This document shows positions 25,272 through 33,564 of a DNA stretch of 55,374 bases, in pieces. Origin of the DNA: an uncultured Prevotella sp. (GTDB taxonomy: Bacteria > Bacteroidota > Bacteroidia > Bacteroidales > Bacteroidaceae); the NCBI GenBank assembly GCA_905233425.1, contig CAJOEC010000013.1:1-55374 (forward strand), given 5' to 3'. The notes below the pieces were generated by a model, which searched no databases, was not told the origin of the DNA, and saw only the letters and a program-made list of their open reading frames with translations. Made by a program: the position numbers and the translations under genes. Positions within the stretch are counted from its first letter, which is position 1. The number at the start of each line of letters is the position of its first letter.

Positions 25272-26132
25272 CTATTCCATTAGTTTTGTGAGTCTCCAAC
25301 GGTTGTCGTTCCGGCGGAATGTCAGTTCCAGTTCCTGGCCGTTGGCAATGCCACGCAGTACAAAGATTTTTTCGTTTGCCGTGGAGTCCTGTCGTCCATA
25401 TACGATGTTGAATAGCATACGTTGTGGCAGTTCGGGAGCAAAGGCCTCCCAGAAATCTGGGGTTATGACACCTTCCATCTGGGTAAAGTCGTCGTCGGGA
25501 TCGGGTCCCACGAAGTCAATCTCGTCGCTGAGGCTCTCGCGTTGGAACACGGAGTCGGTGACGAAATGGTGGTAAAAGTCAATGAACGATGCGTTGGGAT
25601 TGCGTGGCAATGTCTGGTTGCGTATCTCGCTGAGCATCCACTTGCCCTTCTGGCGGTTGAAGATGTACTGCCTGATGAAATCTTCCTCGAGGAAAATCTT
25701 CTCAACGATAGCGTTGTTTAGGGCGGTGTCGTTCACCATTTCCATCTGTTCCTGGCTGTCGAACATTAGCGTGTATTCGCCCTGGTGCATGAAGAAATGC
25801 TCCATCTTCCAGTCGTCACGCTGTAGCGTGTCCTTGGTGGCCCCCGAATTGACAATTAGCGGGAAATCTATACGTTCAAGCTGTAGTTGCTTGTTTGAGG
25901 CAAAACTGAAGATAAAATCGTCGAACAGTTCGTCCACCGTCACCGGCAGTGGCTCGTCGGCCTCTAACTCGTCTTCCAGGGCTTCCCCTTCGTCGGCATC
26001 CTGCTCCATGAGAGGCGTCTCAACAGTTTCTGTCTCAGTACCTTCCACCAGTGAAGCACTTCTCGACGGCGCGTTCTTGCAACTCACGGTCAGAAGTCCC
26101 GCCATGCCCAAAACAACAAGAACTTTTTTCAT
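25272..26132 (-). CDS. DUF4348-type lipoprotein
   Basis: A 286-residue predicted lipoprotein. The start at 26132 is chosen because MKKVLVVLGMAGLLTVSC is a signal sequence with a lipobox (LTVSC, lipidated Cys18). The open frame continues upstream only through two tRNA genes on the other strand. After an acidic linker (ETETVETPLMEQDADEGEALEDELEADE) comes a globular domain, VDELFDDFIFSFASNKQLQLERIDFPL, that I recognise as resembling the Bacteroidales DUF4348 family. Function is unknown; its location is probably the outer membrane or periplasm. It has its own -7 box at 26165-26172. Confidence 0.75.
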   Translation of the reverse strand: MKKVLVVLGMAGLLTVSCKNAPSRSASLVEGTETETVETPLMEQDADEGEALEDELEADEPLPVTVDELFDDFIFSFASNKQLQLERIDFPLIVNSGATKDTLQRDDWKMEHFFMHQGEYTLMFDSQEQMEMVNDTALNNAIVEKIFLEEDFIRQYIFNRQKGKWMLSEIRNQTLPRNPNASFIDFYHHFVTDSVFQRESLSDEIDFVGPDPDDDFTQMEGVITPDFWEAFAPELPQRMLFNIVYGRQDSTANEKIFVLRGIANGQELELTFRRNDNRWRLTKLME

Positions 26133-26164
26133 TGTGTCCTCATAATGTATATGCTTTCGGGCTG

Positions 26165-26172
26165 CAAAGTTA
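26165..26172 (-). promoter_or_regulatory. -7 box of the DUF4348 lipoprotein gene
   Basis: Plus CAAAGTTA equals TAACTTTG on the minus strand, 33 bp upstream of the ATG. No clear TTTG stands at -33. Confidence 0.5.
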
Positions 26173-26211
26173 CACAAATTTCCCCATTCGATGAAAATTT
26201 CTCGAAAAAAA

Positions 26212-26243
26212 TTTGCACGGTTCGGAAAAAATGTGTAATTTTG
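26212..26243 (+). promoter_or_regulatory. tRNA operon promoter
   Basis: TTTG at 26212-26215, a 20-bp spacer, then TAATTTTG at 26236-26243, followed by CACCC. The first tRNA starts 21 bp after the -7 box. Confidence 0.75.
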
Positions 26244-26263
26244 CACCCGCAATCCAAAAGAAG

Positions 26264-26337
26264 GGACCCGTAGCTTAGCTGAATAGAGCGTCAGATTCCG
26301 GTTCTGAAGGTCAAGGGTTTGAATCCCTTCGGGTTCA
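26264..26337 (+). tRNA. tRNA-Arg (anticodon CCG)
   Basis: A full cloverleaf can be drawn. The acceptor GGACCCG pairs with CGGGTTC, with one G-U. The D-stem is GCTT/GAGC. The anticodon stem TCAGA/TCTGA encloses TTCCGGT, so the anticodon is CCG, reading CGG. The T-arm is AAGGG TTTGAAT CCCTT and the discriminator is A. CCA is not encoded. It is 74 nt and the first gene of a two-tRNA unit. Confidence 0.93.
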
Positions 26338-26375
26338 CAACAAGCAGCGCAGCTATACTGTAGTCCGCACAAAAT

Positions 26376-26450
26376 AGGAGCATAGCTCAGTTGGTTTAGA
26401 GCGCTTCAGTCACATTGAAGAGGTCTTGGGTTCGAGTCCCAATGTTCCTA
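26376..26450 (+). tRNA. tRNA-Val (anticodon CAC)
   Basis: The acceptor AGGAGCA pairs with TGTTCCT (one G-U). The D-arm is GCTCAGTTGGTTTAGAGC. The anticodon stem CTTCA/TGAAG encloses GTCACAT, giving anticodon CAC, which reads GTG. The T-arm is TTGGG TTCGAGT CCCAA and the discriminator is A. It is 75 nt, lies 38 nt after tRNA-Arg, and has no encoded CCA. Confidence 0.93.
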
Positions 26451-26458
26451 CAGAGAGA

Positions 26459-26486
26459 AAAAGAGAGACTTAACGGTCTCTCTTTC
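26459..26486. terminator. Bidirectional terminator after the tRNA pair
   Basis: AAGAGAGAC at 26461-26469 pairs with GTCTCTCTT at 26476-26484 around TTAACG. A T-rich run follows on both strands, so it can end the tRNA transcript and the convergent esterase gene. Confidence 0.75.
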
Positions 26487-26506
26487 TCTTTCAGGCTACT
26501 TGGTTG

Positions 26507-28270
26507 TTATTTGACGATTTTCCTGCCATTGCTAATAAAGATTCCATGGTGATGCGATGAAGATGGGCTGACGGGCCGTCCCTGAAGGTCGAACAGCTGG
26601 TCGGCTTTGGCTCCTCTTTCTTCTCTCCTCATTCCTTTTTCTTCTATTCCCACCACAATAGCACTCTTGTAGCGCAAAGCGGCCTGGCCTACAACGGCGT
26701 CGGCCCAAGCCTGGTCGGCGGTGTAGAACGTTATCTGGTACTGTCCCTGCTCGTAGATGTCGAACGAGACCGTTCCCATCGTTGTGCCGCTGAAGGAGTT
26801 CTCGGCGCTGTTGCCGATGTTCACCGTCGGGGTTATGGTCTCCTCGTATGCCACAGTTCCGTCGGCTCGCTCAATGGCGATTCGCACGGGCGCAAACTCT
26901 TCGATGTTCCAGTTGGCTATGCGGTGCAGCAGATTGTAGTTTCCGGGATAGAGCATCAGTTTGGTGCTTGTCTCAGGTGCTGCGAATCGTGCATAGCCTT
27001 CGTTGGTGCGTCCTTCGATGTTGCGCACGTATAGCCCCCACTCGAAATCGTGCTGCTCGCCAGTAAAATGGAACACGCGGCATCCCGAACTGAAGCCGGC
27101 GGCGTAGCCCGTGCGCTTCTCGTTGCCGTCGAAGGTCTGCCATCCTTGGGGCACGCTGCCCTCGGTATTGAATATCTTGGTAAACACGTAGTTGACGGTT
27201 GGCTCCTCAAGCGTTACGGCAAGGCGTGCTTCGCCGGTGCAGTTCTCGTTATCGGTGGCCACGACGCGCAGATTATGCTTGCCCTTTGTTAGCGATGACA
27301 CGGCGAAATGGTAGGGAGCGGTGGTGTCGGTGCCTATGAGGTTGTCGCCGTCGAAGAGCTGCACCTTCTTTATCACGCCGTTGGGGTCGGTGGCGGTGAC
27401 ATCTATGTCTATGGTGCCCACCTGCGACTGTCCGCCGAATGTGAGATAGGTAAGGTCGCTGGTTGGCGACGTAATCCTCACCTGCGGACTTTCCATGGCG
27501 AGGGAGTATTTCTTGCAGAAATTCCATATCTCCTTGCCCGTGTACACCTGAGGCTCCTTGCAAATCCAGTGGCCCTTGTCCTTGAGTTCAATGAGCCGCA
27601 CTTCTACTCCATCATTGCCTGGACCCCAGATGTGCAGCTTGGCACCACTGAAGCCGTTGTAGTTATTAATGACTTTGTCCTGCGTGGAACAGCCATTGTG
27701 ATTGATCCAGGGGTTGAGCGCGGGCTGCACTCCACCCCAGTTGTCTGCCGTTCCTTGAATATGCAGCAGTGGTATAGGGCGTAAGCCGGATTTGGGAGTC
27801 ACCACCGACGGGCCGCTACAGGAAACGAAAGCAGCAATCTGCTCGGACATTTTGTTTATAGCGTTGTAAGTCAGCATACCGCCCATGGAGAAGCCGCCGA
27901 GATAAACGCGGTTGCGGTCAATCTTGTGTTGCGTCACCATCTTTTCGATAATGGCCTTGATGAAATTGATGTCGCGGTCGCCACCTACATCCCATGCCCT
28001 GTCTATGCCATTGGGGAATACACAGATGAACTTGGCGGTGTCGCAAACGGCTTCCATGCTCACGTTGTCGTTTTTGAACTCGCTGTTCTGCATCCAGTTG
28101 GCATCCTGGTTGTAGCCGTGGCAGAAGATGAGCAGCGGGCGGTTCTCGCCCAGGTTCTTGGGCACGATGATGTTGTAGGTACGAGTCTGGCCATTGACGG
28201 TGAGGCTCTCAGCCGCTGCCGGCAAAGCCATCAGAGCGGCGGCGAAAAGTGAAAGAAGAAATTTTTTCAT
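26507..28270 (-). CDS. CE1-like esterase (polyhydroxybutyrate-depolymerase/acetylxylan esterase type) with C-terminal beta domains
   Basis: A secreted 587-residue protein. The start at 28270 gives a signal peptide (MKKFLLSLFAAALMALPAAA); the frame upstream to 28447 is only promoter and repeat sequence. The alpha/beta-hydrolase domain has LLIFCHGYNQDANWM and the nucleophile elbow GFSMGGM, with a late GHWICKEP His region. It resembles LpqC/CE1 feruloyl or acetylxylan esterases. An Ig-like domain follows (VRITSPTSDLTYLTFGG...GKHNLRVVATDNENCTG), then a beta-sandwich of about 165 residues. The C-terminus (LFDLQGRPVS...GIFISNGRKIVK) matches a tail shared with other secreted proteins here, probably a sorting or anchoring signal. 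The linker before it (GMRREERGAK) is encoded by CTCTCC-type repeat at 26611-26650. Confidence 0.82.
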   Translation of the reverse strand: MKKFLLSLFAAALMALPAAAESLTVNGQTRTYNIIVPKNLGENRPLLIFCHGYNQDANWMQNSEFKNDNVSMEAVCDTAKFICVFPNGIDRAWDVGGDRDINFIKAIIEKMVTQHKIDRNRVYLGGFSMGGMLTYNAINKMSEQIAAFVSCSGPSVVTPKSGLRPIPLLHIQGTADNWGGVQPALNPWINHNGCSTQDKVINNYNGFSGAKLHIWGPGNDGVEVRLIELKDKGHWICKEPQVYTGKEIWNFCKKYSLAMESPQVRITSPTSDLTYLTFGGQSQVGTIDIDVTATDPNGVIKKVQLFDGDNLIGTDTTAPYHFAVSSLTKGKHNLRVVATDNENCTGEARLAVTLEEPTVNYVFTKIFNTEGSVPQGWQTFDGNEKRTGYAAGFSSGCRVFHFTGEQHDFEWGLYVRNIEGRTNEGYARFAAPETSTKLMLYPGNYNLLHRIANWNIEEFAPVRIAIERADGTVAYEETITPTVNIGNSAENSFSGTTMGTVSFDIYEQGQYQITFYTADQAWADAVVGQAALRYKSAIVVGIEEKGMRREERGAKADQLFDLQGRPVSPSSSHHHGIFISNGRKIVK

Positions 28271-28314
28271 TGCGTTTTTTTGTTTATTTAGTAATACATA
28301 TTTATATTTATCTG

Positions 28315-28322
28315 CAAAAGTA
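28315..28322 (-). promoter_or_regulatory. -7 box of the esterase gene
   Basis: Plus CAAAAGTA equals TACTTTTG on the minus strand, 45 bp upstream of the chosen start. No good -33 was found. Confidence 0.45.
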
Positions 28323-28378
28323 GCATTTTCCTGCATTATGCTGTTTCGTATTCGTTGCAAAATCTTTTGTCGTTGCAG

Positions 28379-28450
28379 CACAACAAGACATTTGGCATCA
28401 AGACAACAGGACATCTGACAACAAGACAACAAGATGTCTGGCATCAAGAC
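28379..28450. repeat. Degenerate CAAGACAACA direct repeats
   Basis: GGCATCAAGAC occurs twice and ACAACAAGACA-like units at least three times within about 70 bp, in the 300-bp space between the divergent esterase and glyS genes. Apart from the two promoters I see nothing else in that space. Confidence 0.6.
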
Positions 28451-28516
28451 GATTCCTTCTGGAAACTTTACTTTTGAACACTAAGCCCCACAAAGTATGA
28501 AAGTATGTAAAAAAAA

Positions 28517-28547
28517 TTGGCTATTCCGATTTTTATGCCTACCTTTG
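28517..28547 (+). promoter_or_regulatory. glyS promoter
   Basis: TACCTTTG at 28540-28547, followed by CAGCC, is preceded at 20 bp by TTG (28517-28519). The leader to the ATG at 28572 is short. Confidence 0.6.
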
Positions 28548-28571
28548 CAGCCGTTTTAAATACATTTTATT

Positions 28572-30110
28572 ATGGCTCAAGAAGACGTTTTCAAGAAAAT
28601 TGTTTCCCATTGCAAAGAATATGGGTTTGTGTTTCCATCAAGTGAGATTTACGACGGTCTGGGTGCCGTGTACGACTACGGCCAGAACGGTGTGGAACTG
28701 AAAAACAACATCAAACAATACTGGTGGAAGGCCATGACTATGCTACACGAGAACATCGTGGGCATCGACTCGGCCATCTTCATGCATCCCACGATATGGA
28801 AGGCCTCCGGCCACGTGGATGCCTTCAACGACCCGCTCATTGACAACCGCGACTCGAAGAAGCGCTATCGTGCCGACGTGCTCATCGAGGACCAGATAGC
28901 AAAGTATGATGACAAGATACAGAAAGAGGTGGAGAAAGCCCGCAAGCGTTTTGGCGATGCCTTCAACGAGGAGCAGTATCTGGCCACCTCGCCACGCGTT
29001 GCCGAGACGAAGGCGAAGCGTGATGCTTTGCACGAGCGTTATGCCGCCGCTATGCAAGGACCCGACCTTGAGGCGTTGAAGCAGATCATACTCGACGAGG
29101 AGATTGTCGACCCCATCAGCGGTACGAAGAACTGGACAGACGTACGCCAGTTCAACCTCATGTTCTCAACCGAGATGGGTTCCACTGCCGACGGTTCTAT
29201 GAAGATCTACCTCCGCCCGGAGACTGCCCAGGGCATTTTCGTGAACTACCTGAACGTGCAGAAGACGGGCCGCATGAAGATACCCTTCGGCATAGCCCAG
29301 ATTGGCAAGGCCTTCCGCAACGAGATTGTTGCCCGCCAGTTCATCTTCCGCATGAGGGAGTTCGAGCAGATGGAAATGCAGTTCTTCGTGAAGCCCGGGA
29401 CGGAACTGGAGTGGTTCCCCAAGTGGAAGGAGCAGCGTATGGCATGGCACCAGGCACTGGGCTTCGGCGCTGAGAACTACCGCTTCCACGACCACGACAA
29501 GCTGGCCCATTATGCCAACGCCGCCACAGATATCGAGTTCCGTATGCCCTTCGGATTCAAGGAGGTGGAAGGCATACACTCACGCACTAATTTCGACCTT
29601 TCGCAGCACGAGAAATACTCGGGCAAGAGCATCAAGTACTTCGACCCGATGACCAACGAGAGCTACACGCCGTATGTCATCGAGACCTCCATCGGCGTAG
29701 ACCGTATGTTCCTCAGCATCATGTGCCATTCGTATGAGGAGGAGAAACTCGAGGGCGGTGAGAGCCGCGTGGTGCTGAAGCTGCCCGCAGCTTTAGCTCC
29801 GGTGAAGTGTGCCGTCATGCCTTTGGTGAAGAAGGACGGTCTGCCAGAGAAGGCCCGTGAGATTATCGACAGCCTGAAGTTCCACTTCAACTGCCAGTAT
29901 GACGAGAAGGACTCGATCGGCAAGCGCTACCGCCGTCAGGATGCCATCGGCACTCCATACTGCGTCACAGTAGACCATGACACGCTGAAGGACAACTGCG
30001 TCACACTCCGTTTCCGCGACACCATGGAGCAGGAGCGTGTTGCCATTAGCGAACTGAATGGCATCATCGAGGACAAGGTGAGCATCGCCTCGCTGCTGAA
30101 GAAACTGTAA
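28572..30110 (+). CDS. glyS: Glycyl-tRNA synthetase (dimeric type)
   Basis: A class II aminoacyl-tRNA synthetase that charges tRNA-Gly, 512 residues, the single-chain alpha2 type. Motifs: GFVFPSSEIYDGLGAVYDYG near residue 18, YLRPETAQGIFVNY, motif 2 GKAFRNEIVARQFIFRMREFEQMEMQFF (written here only as a region, key residues FRNE and EFEQ), and motif 3 ETSIGVDRMFL. The C-terminal anticodon-binding domain has APVKCAVMPLVKKDGLPEKA and ends VSIASLLKKL. It stands alone, with its own promoter and an inverted repeat right after it. Confidence 0.96.
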   Translation: MAQEDVFKKIVSHCKEYGFVFPSSEIYDGLGAVYDYGQNGVELKNNIKQYWWKAMTMLHENIVGIDSAIFMHPTIWKASGHVDAFNDPLIDNRDSKKRYRADVLIEDQIAKYDDKIQKEVEKARKRFGDAFNEEQYLATSPRVAETKAKRDALHERYAAAMQGPDLEALKQIILDEEIVDPISGTKNWTDVRQFNLMFSTEMGSTADGSMKIYLRPETAQGIFVNYLNVQKTGRMKIPFGIAQIGKAFRNEIVARQFIFRMREFEQMEMQFFVKPGTELEWFPKWKEQRMAWHQALGFGAENYRFHDHDKLAHYANAATDIEFRMPFGFKEVEGIHSRTNFDLSQHEKYSGKSIKYFDPMTNESYTPYVIETSIGVDRMFLSIMCHSYEEEKLEGGESRVVLKLPAALAPVKCAVMPLVKKDGLPEKAREIIDSLKFHFNCQYDEKDSIGKRYRRQDAIGTPYCVTVDHDTLKDNCVTLRFRDTMEQERVAISELNGIIEDKVSIASLLKKL

Positions 30111-30126
30111 CGGCCTCTTTTTCCTA

Positions 30127-30267
30127 ACCACGAATTTGACGAATCACACGAATTGACACAAATTTATCTTAATATTTCACGAATTATTATTTCTAATTCG
30201 AGACATTCGTGTAATTCGAGAAGCCTGTATAATTCGTACAATTCGTGTAATTCGTTAAATTCGTGGT
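30127..30267. repeat. Inverted repeat of ACCACGAATT type
   Basis: 30127-30155 and 30239-30267 are reverse complements in 27 of 29 positions (ACCACGAATTtgACGAAT...). Between them AATTCG recurs at least six times. It fills the whole gap between glyS and the FKBP gene. It may act as a glyS terminator, but no T-tract follows. Confidence 0.75.
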
Positions 30268-30298
30268 AAAAACAACAAGTGGTATAATAATAAAAAGT

Positions 30299-30919
30299 AT
30301 GGTAGGTAAAAAATTCACCTATTTCTTTGTATTAGTGGCATTGGTGTTCACAGCCTGTTCGGAGTCTGCATCGGACGACGACGAGTACGCCAACTGGCAG
30401 GAGCGCAACGAGCAGTTCCTGGCTTCAGTTGTCAACGACTCGTTGCAAAAGCCAGGCTGGAAGCGCATAAAGAACTATTCGCTGAACGAGGCCACAGAGG
30501 GCAGTACAGGCGACTATGTCTACGTGAAGGTGATAGAGAGCGGTGACACCACAGCGGCTATGCCTGCATTCACCGATTCTGTTCGTGTAAGCTACCAGGG
30601 GCGGCTCATACCCAGTGCCACCTATCCCGAGGGCAAGGTGTTCGATGGCACCGTCTACGGTACTTACTCCGACAAGACCAATGCCACCACAAAATTCCTG
30701 CTCTCCAGTTCTTCGATGATAAGCGGGTTCACAACAGCTTTGCAGCACATGCGCCGTGGCGACCACTGGCGTGTCTATATTCCCAGCAGCCTGGCCTACG
30801 GAGCGTCGGGCAGTGGCAACACCATCCCTGGTTACAGTCTGCTTATCTTCGAGATGACTCTTGTCGATTTCAGGGCGGCGGGCAAGCCAATGCCTACGTG
30901 GAGCGCAAGGAGCTGGTAG
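30299..30919 (+). CDS. FKBP-type peptidyl-prolyl isomerase lipoprotein
   Basis: A 206-residue predicted lipoprotein from the ATG at 30299. MVGKKFTYFFVLVALVFTAC is a signal sequence with lipobox VFTAC. The longer frame from 30263 starts within repeat sequence. The C-terminal half is an FKBP domain: DSVRVSYQGRLI, GKVFDGT, MISGFTTALQHMRRGDHWRVYIPSSLAYG, IPGYSLLIFEMTLVDF. The Y/F/D/W pocket residues are largely recognisable; SLAYGA and MRRGD are the key blocks. It probably helps fold envelope proteins in the periplasm. It is monocistronic with a terminator 35 bp downstream. Confidence 0.9.
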   Translation: MVGKKFTYFFVLVALVFTACSESASDDDEYANWQERNEQFLASVVNDSLQKPGWKRIKNYSLNEATEGSTGDYVYVKVIESGDTTAAMPAFTDSVRVSYQGRLIPSATYPEGKVFDGTVYGTYSDKTNATTKFLLSSSSMISGFTTALQHMRRGDHWRVYIPSSLAYGASGSGNTIPGYSLLIFEMTLVDFRAAGKPMPTWSARSW

Positions 30920-30953
30920 GCAGGACGTCGTTTTAGTGCGTTGCGCAACATAA

Positions 30954-30985
30954 AAGAAGGGAAACCTGTTTGGGTTTCCCTTCTT
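30954..30985. terminator. Bidirectional terminator between FKBP gene and ribH
   Basis: AAGAAGGGAAACC (30954-30966) pairs perfectly with GGTTTCCCTTCTT (30973-30985). A-rich and T-rich flanks allow termination in both directions, between two convergent genes. Confidence 0.85.
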
Positions 30986-31023
30986 TCGACTTGTTGAATT
31001 GTTTCTCAGAACAGACAGATGGC

Positions 31024-31500
31024 TTAGAACTTGGCCATCTTTATGGCTACCACCGCGCACTCGTCGCCTTTGTTCCCGTGCTTGCCGCCGGAGCGGTCGC
31101 GAGCCTGTTGCATGTCGTTGGTGGTGAGCAACCCGTAGATAACGGGGATGTTGCTTGTAGCGTTGAGGCGTGCTATGCCGGCAGTCACCCCTTCGCAGAT
31201 GTAGTCGAAATGTGGTGTCTCGCCACGTATGACGCTTCCCAGGATGATGACAGCATCGTAGCCGTCGTTGAGGGTCATCTGGTGTGCACCGTATATGAGT
31301 TCGAAGGAGCCGGGGACTGTTTTCACGTGAATGTTTTCGGGCAGTGCCCCATGCTTCTCAAGCGTCGACACACATCCTTGGAGTAGTGCCCCTGTGATTT
31401 CCGGGTTCCACTCTGCCACCACGATGCCGAAGATCATGTTTGACGCATCGGGGACGGCCTTGAAATCGTAGTCGCTCAGGTTGTGAAGCGCAGTAGCCAT
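31024..31500 (-). CDS. ribH: 6,7-dimethyl-8-ribityllumazine synthase
   Basis: RibH condenses 5-amino-6-ribitylaminouracil with dihydroxybutanone phosphate in riboflavin synthesis. At 158 residues it has the usual length. Motifs: [60 protein letters not shown] (in part) with the catalytic His in the ETPHFDY block, and [18 protein letters not shown]. It lies 33 bp downstream of the TPR membrane protein gene. No FMN riboswitch is visible and no other rib genes are adjacent. Confidence 0.95.
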   Translation of the reverse strand: MATALHNLSDYDFKAVPDASNMIFGIVVAEWNPEITGALLQGCVSTLEKHGALPENIHVKTVPGSFELIYGAHQMTLNDGYDAVIILGSVIRGETPHFDYICEGVTAGIARLNATSNIPVIYGLLTTNDMQQARDRSGGKHGNKGDECAVVAIKMAKF

Positions 31501-31533
31501 GACTGTGTGTTTGGGAAATAATTGTGGTGTGGC

Positions 31534-32220
31534 TTACTTCACGCGCTCGATGTAGTTGTCGAGTGTGTTGTAGCGTGTGTATTCGGGATAGTCCTTCTTG
31601 GCCTGCTCGTAGAGCTTCAGTGCCTCAGCCTTCTTTCCCTGGCTCTCCAGTATTTCACCGGCCTGTACGAGGAACTGAGGTGAGAGTGCTGCGTTGTCGG
31701 CCTTTGCAGCGGCTTTAGTCAGTGTTGCCACGGCCTCGTCCAACTGTCCGAGAGCAGCCTGCACGTTGCCCAGTGCTCCGAGTGCAGCCGGGGCGACCAT
31801 CTCGTCGTCAGCATCGAATTTCTTGATCCACTGTGCAGCCTCTTCCATGTTGCCAAGACGTGCGTAGCAGATGCCGGCATAGAGAGTGGCCAGGTTTGCG
31901 GCCTTGCCCGAGTGCTCGTTGGCGATGGTGAGGAAACCTGCGTTGATGCTGTCGCCGTTGAGAGCCTTGTTGAAGAGGTCGGCGTCATCAGAGAGCACGG
32001 CGTCGGAGTAGTACTCCTGTGCCTTTGCCATTGCGGTGCTGGCTTTCTGGAAAGCCTCGGTGTTGAAATGCTTCCACACGAAGTAGCCTGCAACAATGAC
32101 CAGAAGTGCCACGATGGCACCGATGATGTGGTTTTTGTACTTGAGGAGCATGTCCTCGCTCTTGCTGAGGGTCTCCATAACTTCAGGAGCACCCTGCTGA
32201 TTGTTTTTCTTTTCTGCCAT
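31534..32220 (-). CDS. TPR-containing membrane-anchored protein (YfgM-like)
   Basis: A 228-residue protein: a short cytoplasmic N-terminus (MAEKKNNQQGAPEVMETL), one membrane helix at about 32-48 (HIIGAIVALLVIVAGYFVW), and tetratricopeptide repeats out to the C-terminus. The repeats include KAANLATLYAGICYARLGNMEEAA and APAALGALGNVQAALGQLDEAV. The topology matches YfgM-type proteins, which in E. coli associate with the Sec translocon and chaperones; that role is inferred. It is divergent from recF, with promoter box TACCTTTG on the minus strand at 32262-32269, and ribH lies downstream. Confidence 0.8.
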   Translation of the reverse strand: MAEKKNNQQGAPEVMETLSKSEDMLLKYKNHIIGAIVALLVIVAGYFVWKHFNTEAFQKASTAMAKAQEYYSDAVLSDDADLFNKALNGDSINAGFLTIANEHSGKAANLATLYAGICYARLGNMEEAAQWIKKFDADDEMVAPAALGALGNVQAALGQLDEAVATLTKAAAKADNAALSPQFLVQAGEILESQGKKAEALKLYEQAKKDYPEYTRYNTLDNYIERVK

Positions 32221-32261
32221 TATTTTTTTAGTTTTTTAAATGTCGCATATTTTTTGCGGCG

Positions 32262-32269
32262 CAAAGGTA
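32262..32269 (-). promoter_or_regulatory. -7 box of the TPR-ribH unit
   Basis: Plus CAAAGGTA equals TACCTTTG on the minus strand, about 42 bp upstream of the ATG at 32220. No clear -33. Confidence 0.55.
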
Positions 32270-32341
32270 CGCAAAATATTGGAAATAGGGAAATTTTAGA
32301 GCCACTTTTTTCATTTTCCATGCGTTTTTCATGTGTTTTGG

Positions 32342-32371
32342 TTTGTTTGTCAGAAAAAAGTAGTACCTTTG
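32342..32371 (+). promoter_or_regulatory. recF promoter
   Basis: TACCTTTG at 32364-32371 followed by CACC, with TTTG at 32342-32345 (18 bp spacer). The start codon follows 15 bp after the -7 box, so the leader is nearly absent. Confidence 0.65.
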
Positions 32372-32385
32372 CACCAGTTATTTAC

Positions 32386-33519
32386 ATGATACTGCAACGT
32401 CTGTCCATAATTAATTACAAGAATATTGGCGAGGCCGACCTTCGGTTCTCGCCCAAAATAAACTGTTTCATTGGCCAGAACGGAGCAGGAAAAACTAATG
32501 TGCTTGACTCAGTCTATTTCCTTTCCTTCTGTCACTCGGCCCACACCACCCAGGACTCCACGGTGTTGCGCCACGGACAGGAATTCATGGTGCTTGAGGG
32601 TGACTACTTGGATGATGACCGTGCATGTGGCGCGGTGTACGAGACAACGGATCCCGCCCCTATACATATATATTGTGGTATGAAGCGGGGCATGAAAAAG
32701 CACTTCAAACGCGACAAGAAGGAATACAAGCGTCTGAGCGAGCACATCGGCCTCATACCCATTGTGCACGTCAGCCCCAGCGACTCGTTGCTCATTGAGG
32801 GCAGTAGCGAAGAACGGCGGCGGCTGATGGACGTGGTGATAGCGCAGCGAGACCGCAGCTACATCGACACGCTCAACCGCTACAACAAAGCGTTGATGCA
32901 ACGCAACGCCATGCTGAAGCAGGAGGACTGCGAGCCCGACCCCGACCTCCTGGGACTATGGGAGGAGCAGATGGCACGTGAGGGCGAAGAGGTGTATGCA
33001 AAGCGCTCGGCCTTCATTGAGCAGTTGATGCCACATTTCGAGCAGTTCTATCAGAAGATCTCCGACAGCCGCGAGCAGGTGTCGCTGAGGTATGTGTCAC
33101 ACTGCCAGCGTGGGCCGCTGCTCGAAGTCATACGCCGCGACCGTGCCAAAGACCGCGCCGTGGGCTACTCGCTGCACGGCATTCACCGCGACGACTTGGA
33201 GATGATGCTCGACGGTCACCCCATGCGCCGTGAGGGCAGTCAGGGACAGATGAAGTCATACGTCGTGGCCCTGAAGCTGTCGCAGTTCGACTTCCTGCGC
33301 CAGGGCGGCAGCTCCACCGCTCCGTTGCTGCTGCTCGACGACATCTTCGACAAGCTGGATGCCAGAAGGGTGGAACAAATCATCGCCCTCGTCTCGGGCG
33401 AACAATTCGGACAGATTTTTATTACTGACACCAACCGCGACCATCTTGACCAGATTCTCGCCCATGGCGATTTCGACTACAGGCTGTTCCACGTCGAGGA
33501 CGGAAGGGTTGAGGAGTGA
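32386..33519 (+). CDS. recF: DNA replication and repair protein RecF
   Basis: RecF loads RecA at gaps with RecO and RecR. From the ATG at 32386 it is 377 residues (MILQRLSIINYKN). The much longer open frame starting at 31912 runs through the promoter and the antisense of the TPR gene and is rejected. Walker A is CFIGQNGAGKTNVLDSVYFL. The ABC-type signature region is REGSQGQMKSYVVALKLSQ. Walker B is PLLLLDDIFDKLDARRVEQI. The DUF721/DciA-like gene follows 45 bp later, a common arrangement. Confidence 0.95.
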   Translation: MILQRLSIINYKNIGEADLRFSPKINCFIGQNGAGKTNVLDSVYFLSFCHSAHTTQDSTVLRHGQEFMVLEGDYLDDDRACGAVYETTDPAPIHIYCGMKRGMKKHFKRDKKEYKRLSEHIGLIPIVHVSPSDSLLIEGSSEERRRLMDVVIAQRDRSYIDTLNRYNKALMQRNAMLKQEDCEPDPDLLGLWEEQMAREGEEVYAKRSAFIEQLMPHFEQFYQKISDSREQVSLRYVSHCQRGPLLEVIRRDRAKDRAVGYSLHGIHRDDLEMMLDGHPMRREGSQGQMKSYVVALKLSQFDFLRQGGSSTAPLLLLDDIFDKLDARRVEQIIALVSGEQFGQIFITDTNRDHLDQILAHGDFDYRLFHVEDGRVEE

Positions 33520-33564
33520 AAAGAGGACTGCGCTGACAGCGCGGCATAATGAACGAGAAAAAGA

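Noticed and set aside
26133..26372. N-terminal extension of the DUF4348 lipoprotein
   Set aside because: It runs antisense through two tRNA genes and past the -7 box. The lipobox signal peptide starts at 26132.
28271..28447. N-terminal extension of the esterase
   Set aside because: It is made of repeat and promoter sequence; the signal peptide begins at 28270.
31501..31533. FMN riboswitch before ribH
   Set aside because: Only 33 bp separate ribH from the preceding gene, and no conserved RFN elements are visible.
31912..32385. N-terminal extension of RecF
   Set aside because: The frame is open upstream but crosses the recF promoter and runs antisense to the TPR gene. RecF homology starts at 32386.
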